Positions 45,790 to 54,678 of a stretch of DNA of 64,000 nucleotides are shown one piece after another. Origin of the DNA: Mesonia ostreae (GTDB lineage: Bacteria; Bacteroidota; Bacteroidia; Flavobacteriales; Flavobacteriaceae); the NCBI RefSeq assembly GCF_031845265.1, contig NZ_JAVRBG010000009.1, forward strand, positions 109,625 through 173,624, in the 5' to 3' direction. A program made the translations under genes and the position numbers. The notes below the pieces were generated by a model. That model ran no database searches. It was not told the DNA's origin and was given only the letters and a program-made list of their open reading frames with translations. Within the stretch, counting starts at the first letter, position 1. Each line of letters begins with the position of its first letter.

Positions 45790-46008
45790 TCAATGTTTTT
45801 CCATAAATAATTCATAATCCGTTACTTCTCCATTTTTAATTTCCAACGAGGACTCGTCAATTTCCTCTTTTTGTTCAAGAGATAAATCATCCCAAAAATC
45901 AGCAGTATTATCCTTTTTAAAATTCTTTTTTATAGACTCAATTATTTTAGAATTTTCAGTATCCAAAAGCAGTTTAGCTAAATATATTTTATCAGTTTGA
46001 ATATTAAT
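45790..46008 (-). pseudogene. Orphan toxin-antitoxin antitoxin remnant lacking ATG
   Basis: A 72-codon frame starting with ATT AAT ATT CAA ACT, where relatives begin MNIQT, and ending ELFMEKH. The pattern LAKLLLDTENSKIIESIKKNF, DFWDDLSLEQKEEIDESSLEI and NGEVTDYELFM is that of a common Bacteroidetes antitoxin placed before a RelE/ParE-type toxin. A stop (TGA) lies two codons upstream, and there is no ATG, GTG or TTG until codon 14. No toxin frame follows. ATT may act as a rare start, but loss is more likely. Confidence 0.6.
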
Positions 46009-46308
46009 AGCAAATCATGTTTACTTTAAAAATAAGAATTAAAGTCTAAATTTTTGTTTTAAAGGCGATTTTTTAAAATGAAGTAGAACGGATTTATATA
46101 TGGCTTGTAGTGTGTAGTTATGACTAAATTTTTACTTTACACATAAGCCAATTTGTTGTTTTTAAGTTTTATCTTTTTGCTTTAAATGACTAAAACAAGC
46201 TTTTGCTAAATCAGGATTAATATAGAAAAGAACTTACAGAAATACCTTGCTAAAAAAATAAGCATTCTTACTTGTTTTTTATCATAGTACTTTGTTGTAG
46301 CCAGTGCT
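46009..46308. other. Intergenic region downstream of the ABC-3C locus
   Basis: 300 bases, AT-rich, no coding frame or terminator-like hairpin recognised. Confidence 0.4.
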
Positions 46309-48345
46309 TTACGCAATTGGTTTAATTAACTTCTCATCAATATAATTTAAGTGAAATTCAATACCTTCAGTAGCTTTTTTAAACGTTTCATCAGAATTTT
46401 CAAAAGATGCAAATAATAATGTTTGAGCATTTTTATAAGTTGATAGTTCTTTTAAAAAATTTGAAAAATCGTTAATTGACATATCCTGTTGTTTAGGCTC
46501 ATCAAACATTAATAGATTTGGATGGTTACCATTTTTTACAATTGAAGTTTTATATAAACTACAAGTATAAGCCCAAATACTTCTTATAAAGTCACTAGCA
46601 GATGAATCAAATCTAATATTATAAAATAGATTGTCATTCGGCTTCTTTGCTAACGGGAGATAGTTTTCATCTGATATAGCGATGTCATTAATTGTTTTAC
46701 TACTGTAATTGAAAGCTTTTAATAATGATTTAAAATTATTGGTTAATACTTTAATTTTATCTAAGTCATTTACAGAAAAAGTGTCATTTTTCAAATCTTC
46801 TTGTTCTTCTAATATTCTTTTCCACTTATCGGAAAGTGAAGAAAGTTCGTCTTTTAGCTCAACAAAATCTTCTAAATATTTTGAATAAAACTCAATTCTT
46901 TTTTTTAAGTTAAGTCTATATTCAATATCGACTATAGAGGGAAGTCGTTCATCAGAAATTAATTCTTTTTTAAGTTCTCTTATCTGACTTCTTAGATTGT
47001 TTTGGGCACCTCTAAGGTTTTTTAAATTTTTATTCTTCGCTATAATTCTCGACTTTAAACTTTCGATGTTTACGTGAAGCATCTTTATTTGAGCAGATAA
47101 AAAGTCGATATTGTCATCTAAACGCATTGGAACTTGCTTAACATTTAGGGGAAGTAGAGAATCATTTATCTCTTGATTACAAGCAGGGCAATTATTTTCA
47201 GAAACTTTTAATTCAATATCAGCTCCCATTTTTTGAACTTTAGAAGCACCTTTGTTTTTTCTTAAATCTTCATTTAAGTTCTCAAGTTGGTAATTAAAAT
47301 TACTTAATTTCTGCTTGTCAAAGGTTAACTCACTAGATATCATTTCTACGTCAAAACTAATTTGATTTAATCTTTCTTCATTTTGGACAATTAAGGTTTC
47401 ATTACCATTAACTTTATCTTTTACGGAGATGGTTTCATTTTGTTTTAAATTTTCAAATTCCTCAATTATTAAATCTAAATAATTTGAAATTGAATAATCA
47501 TTTTCATCTTTTGAAAGTAGAATGTTAATCTCTTGAAGGTTATTTATTATCATAGGGGATTGTGAAAAACCAACAAGTTTGCCACCTCCTTTTTCAGTAA
47601 ATCTCTCAAATCTTTTGCCTAAGTTTGACCAATCATTTTCAAGAATTCTCTTAGAGATACTTAATTCCTGTTTTTTCATTTTATTGCCATAAACATCCAT
47701 ATCAAGTATAAACTCAACAATTCGTGCTTCTTTATTATTCAAGCCAAAAATTGGCATTGTTGCAAAAAAATCAGACCAACCAGATTTCTATTCTATAATA
47801 AAACTGGAAGCAATTTGTTGAATGTATATTTTGCGTAAATCGCCTTTATTAGTCAAGACTTTTGGAAGTTCCCAATTCAGAAATTCTTCTAAATATAGGT
47901 GAAATCCATAGTTTTCATCAGAAGCACCACCGTTGTCGTGGATAAACATTGGTCGACTTTTTAAATTATCGTTTGTAGATAAACTTCCAAAATAAACATC
48001 TATTAATTGAGATTTTCTATTTGGATTTTGAACAAATCTACGAATCGTAATAATATCTCCATTCGTGTTTTCTATCTCTAACAAAATTAATGATTGTAGA
48101 ACATTATGAAATGTATGTTTGGGAAATTCCACTTGGTCTTTCAAAACCGATTGCATTGTTTTTTCAAATCTTCCACCAATCAACTCTTCAAAACCAAGTG
48201 CATAAACAATAGCTTGGAAAAGACTACTTTTTCCACTAGTGTTATTGCCTCTAACAATATTTAGTCCTGACCTAAAAGTATGGGAAGCGCCAAAAAGACC
48301 ATTATTGGTATTTACATCAATTTTTATGTTATTAATTTTAAGCAT
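46309..48345 (-). pseudogene. ABC-three-component system ATPase (Rad50/SMC-like) with in-frame TAG
   Basis: From ATG 48345 the frame encodes a Rad50-like ATPase of 678 codons, interrupted only by TAG at 47788-47790 (codon 186): ...QQIASSFIIE-stop-KSGWSDFFATMPIFG. The N-lobe has Walker A GNNTSGKSS (about residues 27-35). The C part has long coiled coils with a zinc-hook-like NNCPACNQ and a Walker B LLMFDEPKQQD. Homologous ATPases have Gln before K.GW, so CAG to TAG fits. The upstream start at 48378 is less likely; 48345 overlaps the middle gene's stop. Third gene of the operon. Without readthrough the two halves could still pair only if separately translated. Confidence 0.8.
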
Positions 48346-48811
48346 TATAATTTTTCCATTTTTTATAGATTGAATCAATACGATTATCTGTGATTTTTCT
48401 TTTTCCTAAGAATTTTAAGAAATCAATTTCTTCATTTAGGTACTCTTAATTCTCTATTATTTTTGAGTAAAATAGTTCCCCCTTTTCTAATAACTGATAT
48501 TTGCCATTAGTGATTGAGCAAATTCCTTCGTGGATAGAAAAATTTAAGGCTCTATTCAAACTCGGTTCAATACCCCAAGTTTTCGAACTTTCCGTATAAT
48601 TGCTTAATACAAATTTTCTTAACGAATTTCTATTCTCATCACTTTTTAAAGCCCAATTTATTAAATGAAGTTTAAGTAAACTAGATTTTGACCCTTGACA
48701 ACATATTTTCAATATTAGAACTATTAATCCAATAGTGTAAGCAGGTCTGTATTCTGGAGGAATAGAAATTGGTTTTTTCGAGAATGTTATTTTTTCAGCG
48801 TATAGTTCCAT
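48338..48811 (-). pseudogene. ABC-three-component system middle component with in-frame TAA
   Basis: From ATG 48811 an alpha-helical protein of 121 codons (PEYRPAYTIGLIVLILKICC, NWALKSDENRNSLRKFV, GICSITNGKYQLLEKGELFYSKIIEN) reaches TAA at 48446-48448, then the same frame runs 35 more codons (EYLNEEIDFLKFLGKRKITDNRI, ending YKKWKNYNA) to TAA 48338-48340. The extension is protein-like and its end overlaps the ATPase start by 8 bases, the usual operon geometry; middle components of this family often end with a K.IT...I motif. Whether the truncated 121-residue form works is unknown. Confidence 0.7.
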
Positions 48812-49741
48812 TTATTCAAAGTTTATCGGACATCTAAATATCCAGTCAGCCAATGCCCAATTTGTTAGTTTTAAAATCATTTGTGGAGCTAAATTTTTAA
48901 AAGACATTTGCAATTCTTTTTTTAATAAAACTCTAAAATCTTCATATAACTCACTAGGCTTTTTTGAATTGGTAATACATCTTTCTTCGATTTCCGATTC
49001 AATTACACTAGTGATTTTTAAAAAATTTTCATAGCCCATTGGGTAATCTTCTTCCCATTTTGTTAAAATGTTTTTTCCTTCTAAAAAGTGTTCAACAATC
49101 AAATCGACTAATTTGTCAAGCTTTAAATCATAGTTTGGAGAATCATTACTTATTCGATGTGCATTTTTGTTTTGTGAATTTTCGATCAAAGAGATTTTCG
49201 AATCTTTCCATTTTAATTTTTCAGCTGATTCAATTGGCAATTCAGGAATAACATCAATTTTAATATCGGAATTTTCTATCGCAGTTTTAAGGAATGGATG
49301 AAGAAAACTTATATCTTCAAAAATCACTTCGAAATCGTCGTTGTCAATTATTGATAAATTCCAGCGTTTGACCTCTTCTTTTTTCTCGGAGCAATGTTGA
49401 ACAATATTATTTTTTGCATACTGTGGTGTTACAAAATACCATTTTTTGATTTTAGTTGTACCTAACACTTTTTGCAGTTGTTTTTCGTAGGTCTTTAATT
49501 TCTTTAAATCCTTGGTGATTTTATCTCGGTGGTTTTCGTAAAGTTCTTTTGTTGAATAGTTTTCATTTGGACAGTAGCATTGAAATACTTTGCCTATTCT
49601 TGTAAAGCCTTCAATTCCATAATCTCCGGGAGTTGCTTTAATTTCTTGATAAGCTTCTTCTCTGAAATTATTTTTAAAACATAATTGAGAAACACTTTCC
49701 CATTTGTTGCCATCAAAAGTTCCGAATTCTGTTCTTATCAT
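48812..49741 (-). CDS. ABC-three-component system first component, putative nuclease-like
   Basis: 309 residues, first gene of the operon, stop abutting the middle gene's ATG. Residues about 30-60 hold EIKATPGDYGIEGFTRIGKVFQCYCPNE: an acidic GDYGIEG stretch followed by QCY, reminiscent of the PD-(D/E)XK fold in which the Gln-x-Tyr/Lys ends the active site. WYFVTPQYAKNNIVQH follows. The C-terminal half is helical. In described ABC-3C systems the first component is the effector; the nuclease assignment here is tentative. No frame damage. Confidence 0.62.
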   Translation of the reverse strand: MIRTEFGTFDGNKWESVSQLCFKNNFREEAYQEIKATPGDYGIEGFTRIGKVFQCYCPNENYSTKELYENHRDKITKDLKKLKTYEKQLQKVLGTTKIKKWYFVTPQYAKNNIVQHCSEKKEEVKRWNLSIIDNDDFEVIFEDISFLHPFLKTAIENSDIKIDVIPELPIESAEKLKWKDSKISLIENSQNKNAHRISNDSPNYDLKLDKLVDLIVEHFLEGKNILTKWEEDYPMGYENFLKITSVIESEIEERCITNSKKPSELYEDFRVLLKKELQMSFKNLAPQMILKLTNWALADWIFRCPINFE

Positions 49742-49900
49742 TTATTCTGAGTGTTTTTTTGCATTGGCTACAACTAATCATATAACCATAAACATACACT
49801 TTTAACGTTAAAATTTTAACAATCTCAAAGCGTTTTTATTAGCGTATGGCAAGGAATAGAAATTAAAATCTCTATCCGTTTTTCCTTATCAACTAAGCTT

Positions 49901-49908
49901 TATCTTTG
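49901..49908 (+). promoter_or_regulatory. Candidate -7 element for the S9 peptidase gene
   Basis: TATCTTTG matches TAnnTTTG, 24 bases upstream of the ATG; a TTT rather than TTG occupies the -33 position. Confidence 0.45.
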
Positions 49909-49931
49909 CACTCGTTAAAAAAAAGAATAAA

Positions 49932-51998
49932 ATGTTGAAAACCGAAATACTTCCGCCACAAGCGAAAAAAATAGCCAAAGAACTTCACATCCACGGAGAA
50001 ACAAGAGTAGACGATTACTTTTGGATGAATGACAGAGAGCATCCAGATGTGATCAAATTCTTAGAGGATGAAAATGAGTACAATACGCAAATGACGGCGC
50101 ATACGCAAGACTTTCAAAAAGACTTGTTTGAGGAAATGAAGAGCAGAATTAAAGAGGACGATGAGTCTGTGCCTTATAAACATAATGGATATTGGTACTA
50201 TGCGCGTTTTGAAAAAGGAAAAGATTATCCTATTTATGCGCGTAAGAAAGAAAGCCTAGAAGCTCCCGAAGAAATTTTATTCAACGTGAATGAAATGGCA
50301 AAAGGACATCAATACTATAAGCTTTCGGGTATTAATGTAAGTCCAGATAACAAACTGGTTGCTTTTGGGGTAGATCATGTGAGTCGGAGAAAATATACCA
50401 TTCAGATTAAAGACCTAGAAACAGGTAAAATTTTACCTGTTAAGATAGAAACTACTACGGGAAGCTCTACGTGGGCCAATGACAATAAAACACTTTTTTA
50501 CGCCAGAAAAGATGAAAAAACGTTAAGGTCTAATCAGATTTTTCAACATGTTTTAGGAGAAGATCCTAAAGACGATCTATTGGTGTATCAGGAAGAAGAT
50601 GATACTTTTAATGCGTATGTGTACAAAACAAAGTCTAAAAAATATGTGGTTATAGGCTCTAGCAGTACGTTGAGCGATGAATATAGAATTTTAGATGCCG
50701 ATGAGCCTCGCGGAGAATTTCGTATGTTTCAAGAACGTTGCCGCGGATTAGAGTTTAATATCTATCATTTTGAGGATCATTTCTACATTTTAACCAATAA
50801 AGATGAGGCCACCAATTTTAAATTAATGAAAACGCCTACAGATGCTTTAGGAAAAGAGAATTGGACAGAGGTTTTAGCGCATCGGGAAGAAGTTTTATTG
50901 GAAGATATAGATATTTTTAAAGAATATTTAGTGGTGAGCGAACGTTCCAATGGTTTAAATCATATTAGGGTAATGCGTTGGGATAAAACCGACGATTATT
51001 ACATTCCTTTTGATAATGAAACCTATACGACGGGGACAGGTGCCAATCCAGATTTTGATACCCTCACGTTAAGATATGCTTACAACTCGCTAACCACACC
51101 AACTTCGGTGATTGATTTTAATATGAAAACGAAGGAAAGTGTGTTAATGAAAGAGCAGAGTGTCTTGGACAAATCGTTCCGTAAAGAAAATTATATTTCA
51201 GAGCGTATTTGGGCTACGGCAAAAGATGGAACAGAAATTCCTATCTCGCTGGTTTATAAAAAAGGAATTCAGCGGGACGGTACTAATCCCGTTTTACAAT
51301 ACGCTTATGGAAGTTATGGGCATACCGTAGATCCTTCATTTTCTACCACCAGATTAAGCTTGTTAGATAGAGGTTTTGTGTTTGCGATTGCGCACATTAG
51401 GGGAGGAGAGTATCTAGGAAGAAACTGGTATGAGCAGGGAAAAATGCTTCAGAAGAAAAATACCTTTACAGATTTTATAGCGTGTTCCCAATATTTAATC
51501 GACCAAAAATGGACTTCCCCGCAGCATATGTATGCCATGGGAGGTTCGGCCGGAGGATTATTGATGGGCGTGGTGCTAAATGAAGCTCCGCAGTTATACA
51601 ACGGAGTTATCGCAGCAGTTCCTTTTGTAGATGTAATTAATACCATGTTAGATGATAGCATTCCGTTAACTACAGGCGAGTATGATGAATGGGGAAACCC
51701 GAATGAAAAAGAGTATTATGAGTATATGAAATCTTATTCTCCTTATGATAATGTAAAAGCTCAGGATTATCCTCATATTTTAATCACCACCGGCTTTCAT
51801 GATTCACAAGTACAATATTGGGAACCTGCAAAATGGACAGCTAAGTTAAGAGCACTAAAAACAGATAAAAATACTTTATTGTTTCATACCAATATGGATG
51901 CAGGTCACGGCGGAGCATCAGGGCGTTTTGATGCGCTTAAGGAGGTGGCAGAAGACTATGCTTTTCTATTAGATTTAGAAGGAAAAATTCATAATTAA
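49932..51998 (+). CDS. ptrB: S9A-family oligopeptidase B (protease II)
   Basis: 688 residues, the usual length of oligopeptidase B. N-terminal seven-bladed propeller (about 60-400) begins with the diagnostic VDDYFWMNDREHPDV. The catalytic domain has LVYKKG, YAYGSYGHTVDPSFS, the nucleophile elbow GGSAGGLLMG, and NPNEKEYYEYMKSYSPYDNV; acid in ITTGFHDSQVQYWEP, His in DAGHGGASGR. No signal peptide, so cytoplasmic. It cleaves short peptides after basic residues. Followed after about 80 bases by the cysteine-synthase-like gene with its own promoter. Confidence 0.93.
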   Translation: MLKTEILPPQAKKIAKELHIHGETRVDDYFWMNDREHPDVIKFLEDENEYNTQMTAHTQDFQKDLFEEMKSRIKEDDESVPYKHNGYWYYARFEKGKDYPIYARKKESLEAPEEILFNVNEMAKGHQYYKLSGINVSPDNKLVAFGVDHVSRRKYTIQIKDLETGKILPVKIETTTGSSTWANDNKTLFYARKDEKTLRSNQIFQHVLGEDPKDDLLVYQEEDDTFNAYVYKTKSKKYVVIGSSSTLSDEYRILDADEPRGEFRMFQERCRGLEFNIYHFEDHFYILTNKDEATNFKLMKTPTDALGKENWTEVLAHREEVLLEDIDIFKEYLVVSERSNGLNHIRVMRWDKTDDYYIPFDNETYTTGTGANPDFDTLTLRYAYNSLTTPTSVIDFNMKTKESVLMKEQSVLDKSFRKENYISERIWATAKDGTEIPISLVYKKGIQRDGTNPVLQYAYGSYGHTVDPSFSTTRLSLLDRGFVFAIAHIRGGEYLGRNWYEQGKMLQKKNTFTDFIACSQYLIDQKWTSPQHMYAMGGSAGGLLMGVVLNEAPQLYNGVIAAVPFVDVINTMLDDSIPLTTGEYDEWGNPNEKEYYEYMKSYSPYDNVKAQDYPHILITTGFHDSQVQYWEPAKWTAKLRALKTDKNTLLFHTNMDAGHGGASGRFDALKEVAEDYAFLLDLEGKIHN

Positions 51999-52009
51999 AA
52001 AAAATAATG

Positions 52010-52017
52010 TAAATTTG
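52010..52017 (+). promoter_or_regulatory. Candidate -7 element for the cysteine-synthase-like gene
   Basis: TAAATTTG matches TAnnTTTG, 59 bases before the ATG at 52077; the -33 TTG is not at the ideal spacing. Confidence 0.45.
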
Positions 52018-52076
52018 CAGTGCTTTGTTTATTTCCTAAAGATAAATAATGCATTTTTTAATATCAATTTCATTAT

Positions 52077-53129
52077 ATGAAAGAAGACTTACAGGTTTAT
52101 AATAACGTCTTAGAATTAATAGGAGACACCCCATTAGTTAAATTAAACCGCATAACTCAAGATATTGACGGAGAGTTCTTTGCGAAAGTAGAGGCTTTTA
52201 ATCCAGGACATTCTACCAAAGATAGAATTGCGTTATATATTATTGAAGAAGCAGAGAGAAAAGGTATTTTAAAACCAGGAGATACTATTATTGAAACCAC
52301 CTCAGGAAATACGGGTTTTAGTATTGCTATGGTCTCCATCATTAAAGGTTATGACTGCATTTTGGCAGTGAGTAGCAAATCTTCTTTAGATAAGATAGAT
52401 ATGCTTAAAACCATGGGAGCAAAAGTATATGTTTGTCCGGCAAATGTTTCGGCAGACGATCCTCGCTCTTATTACCAAGTAGCAAAGCGACTTCATGAAG
52501 AAATTAAAGGTTCGGTTTATATCAATCAATATTTTAATGAGTTAAATATAGATGCTCATTATAAAACTACAGGACCAGAGATTTGGAAACAAACCGAAGG
52601 TAAAATCACACATTTAATCGCTTGTAGCGGAACTGGAGGAACCATTTCTGGAACTGCACGTTTCTTAAAAGAACAATCCCAACGCTTTGGTACAGACCTT
52701 AAAGTGATTGGAATAGACGCTTACGGATCTGTTTTAAAGAAATACCACGAGACTAGAGAGTTTGATGAAAATGAAATTTATCCTTACCGCATTGAAGGTT
52801 TAGGAAAAAATTTAATTCCCACGGCAACAGATTTTGATGTGATTGATCGTTTTATTAAAGTTTCTGATGAAGAGAGTGCTCATACCGCCAGGTATATTGC
52901 AAAGACAGAGGGAATGTTTGTAGGTTATACCAGTGGTGCTGCTTTTCAAGGAGTAAAGCAATTAGCAAAAGAAGGAGAATTTACTAAAGATTCTAAAGTA
53001 GTTATTATTTTTCCAGACCATGGTTCTCGTTATATGAGTAAAATCTATAATGACCAATGGATGCTAGATCAAGGTTTCTCTGATAGTGAAAACAATGTAG
53101 ATGCAGAAAAAATAGAATTTATTAAATAA
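52077..53129 (+). CDS. PLP-dependent cysteine-synthase-fold enzyme, candidate cysteate synthase (CapA)
   Basis: 350 residues. PLP Lys48 in NPGHSTKDR (CysK proteins usually have NP.GSVKDR), TTSGNTGFSIAM, the Gly-rich SGTGGTISG and GYTSGAAFQG. Long insert with DDPRSYYQVAKR. The gene lies next to an AONS/SPT-fold acyltransferase (145-base gap, separate terminator and promoter). In gliding Bacteroidetes, capnine synthesis uses CapA, which makes cysteate from O-phosphoserine and sulfite with this fold, and CapB, an SPT relative. That setting favours CapA, but a cysteine or cystathionine synthase cannot be excluded from sequence alone. Confidence 0.72.
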   Translation: MKEDLQVYNNVLELIGDTPLVKLNRITQDIDGEFFAKVEAFNPGHSTKDRIALYIIEEAERKGILKPGDTIIETTSGNTGFSIAMVSIIKGYDCILAVSSKSSLDKIDMLKTMGAKVYVCPANVSADDPRSYYQVAKRLHEEIKGSVYINQYFNELNIDAHYKTTGPEIWKQTEGKITHLIACSGTGGTISGTARFLKEQSQRFGTDLKVIGIDAYGSVLKKYHETREFDENEIYPYRIEGLGKNLIPTATDFDVIDRFIKVSDEESAHTARYIAKTEGMFVGYTSGAAFQGVKQLAKEGEFTKDSKVVIIFPDHGSRYMSKIYNDQWMLDQGFSDSENNVDAEKIEFIK

Positions 53130-53143
53130 CGAATGACAAAAAT

Positions 53144-53179
53144 AAAACAAAAGCATCCCTCAAAGGATGCTTTTGTTTT
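53144..53179 (+). terminator. Rho-independent terminator between the two PLP genes
   Basis: AAAACAAAAGCATCC / GGATGCTTTTGTTTT, 15-bp stem with loop CTCAAA. It can act in both directions. Confidence 0.9.
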
Positions 53180-53238
53180 GTTTATAACTTAGTGAATTGA
53201 AATACTGCGGGTAAGCCCAAACATTGCCTTTTATTCAG

Positions 53239-53246
53239 TATTTTTG
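53239..53246 (+). promoter_or_regulatory. Candidate -7 element for the acyltransferase gene
   Basis: TATTTTTG, 28 bases upstream of the ATG at 53275, fits TAnnTTTG. It supports independent transcription of the downstream gene and the start at 53275 rather than 53224. Confidence 0.5.
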
Positions 53247-53274
53247 TCTTCTAGGTTGTATTAAACAATTTTTT

Positions 53275-54534
53275 ATGAAAGATTTATTCAATAAAATATA
53301 TAAAGATAAAGGTCCATTAGGGAAATGGGCAGATCAAGCAGAAGGGTATTTTGTGTTTCCTAAATTAGAAGGAGACATTAGTAATCGCATGAAATTTCAG
53401 GGAAAAGAAGTAATTACTTGGAGTGTCAATGATTATTTAGGTCTTGCCAATCATCCCGAAGTTAGAAAAGTAGACGCAGAAGCTGGAACCAAATATGGTT
53501 CAGCTTATCCTATGGGAGCGCGTATGATGAGTGGCCACACTCATTTGCACGAGCAGCTAGAAAAAGAATTAGCAGAATTTGTAAATAAAGAAGCTGCTTA
53601 TTTGCTAAATTTTGGCTACCAAGGAATGGTTTCTACCATCGATGCTTTGGTAGGTAAAAATGATGTGATTGTTTATGATGTAGATGCACACGCGTGTATT
53701 ATTGATGGAGTAAGATTGCATATGGGGAAACGATTTACCTATAAGCATAACGATGTGGAAAGCATCGAAAAAAACTTAAAGCGAGCAGAGAAGATTGCTG
53801 AACAAACGGGAGGCGGAATTCTTTTAATCTCTGAAGGTGTTTTTGGAATGCGTGGAGAGCAAGGAAAATTAAAAGAAATTGTAGAACTTAAAAAGAAATA
53901 CAATTTTAGATTGTTTGTAGATGATGCCCACGGTTTTGGTACGTTAGGAAAGACAGGAGCAGGCGCAGGAGAAGAACAAGGCGTTCAAGATGATATAGAT
54001 GTGTATTTTGCCACGTTTGCCAAATCTATGGCCAGTACTGGAGCTTTTATCGCAGCAGATCAAGAAGTTATAGATTATTTAAAATACAATTTAAGATCTC
54101 AAATGTTTGCCAAATCACTACAAATGCAATTGGTAGAAGGCGCTTTAAAACGTTTGGATATGTTAAGAACGATGCCCGAGCTAAAAGAAAAACTTTGGGT
54201 AAATGTGAATGCATTACAAAACGGACTTAAAGATAGAGGTTTTGATATTGGAACCACGCAAAGTTGTGTGACTCCCGTATATTTAAAAGGGAGTATACCT
54301 GAAGCGATGGCCTTAGTAAAAGATTTAAGAGAAAATCACGGTGTTTTCTGCTCTATTGTTGTGTATCCTGTGATTCCTAAAGGACTTATCTTGTTAAGAA
54401 TGATTCCTACCGCTTCTCATACGTTGACAGATGTAGAAGAAACTCTAGATGCTTTTGGATCTATTAGAGAGCGATTAGAAAACGGAACTTATAAAAAAAT
54501 GTCTGCCGCAGTAGCAGCTTCAATGGGAGAGTAA
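53275..54534 (+). CDS. AONS/SPT-family acyltransferase: candidate cysteate-C-fatty acyltransferase (CapB) or serine palmitoyltransferase
   Basis: 419 residues from ATG 53275 (MKDLFNKIYK); an upstream ATG at 53224 would add 17 residues lying over the -7 element. Complete alpha-oxoamine synthase fold: NDYLGLANHPEV, YGSAYPMGARMMSGHTHLH, GYQGM, HACIIDG, DDAHGFGTLG (216-225) and PLP Lys250 in FAKSMASTGAF. The enzyme condenses an acyl-CoA with an amino acid with loss of CO2. The neighbour supports cysteate and thus 3-ketocapnine for sulfonolipids; serine would give sphingolipids. The two cannot be separated without structural comparison. Confidence 0.8.
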   Translation: MKDLFNKIYKDKGPLGKWADQAEGYFVFPKLEGDISNRMKFQGKEVITWSVNDYLGLANHPEVRKVDAEAGTKYGSAYPMGARMMSGHTHLHEQLEKELAEFVNKEAAYLLNFGYQGMVSTIDALVGKNDVIVYDVDAHACIIDGVRLHMGKRFTYKHNDVESIEKNLKRAEKIAEQTGGGILLISEGVFGMRGEQGKLKEIVELKKKYNFRLFVDDAHGFGTLGKTGAGAGEEQGVQDDIDVYFATFAKSMASTGAFIAADQEVIDYLKYNLRSQMFAKSLQMQLVEGALKRLDMLRTMPELKEKLWVNVNALQNGLKDRGFDIGTTQSCVTPVYLKGSIPEAMALVKDLRENHGVFCSIVVYPVIPKGLILLRMIPTASHTLTDVEETLDAFGSIRERLENGTYKKMSAAVAASMGE

Positions 54535-54556
54535 AGCCCACGTTATTATATATGCG

Positions 54557-54598
54557 AAAGACCATGTTCAGCTTAAGTTGGATATGGTCTTTTTTTTT
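54557..54598 (+). terminator. Rho-independent terminator of the acyltransferase gene
   Basis: AAAGACCAT pairs with ATGGTCTTT over an 18-base loop, followed by a nine-T tail (54590-54598). Confidence 0.8.
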
Positions 54599-54609
54599 AA
54601 TTCTTTTTA

Positions 54610-54622
54610 CGCTTTCGCGGAA
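54610..54622 (-). repeat. 13-bp motif, site 3 (reverse orientation)
   Basis: Reads CGCTTTCGCGGAA on the plus strand, in the intergenic tail after the acyltransferase terminator. Confidence 0.8.
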
Positions 54623-54678
54623 TTAAAATACTCTACTTTAATTTTTTGAAGCTTATGTGGTGTTGTGCTGGATTAAAT

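Noticed and set aside
5193..48811. UAA/UAG recoded as Gln throughout the organism
   Set aside because: Most intact genes in the window end at TAA or TAG where the family normally ends (for example katE, tamB, corA), so a genome-wide recoding is incompatible.
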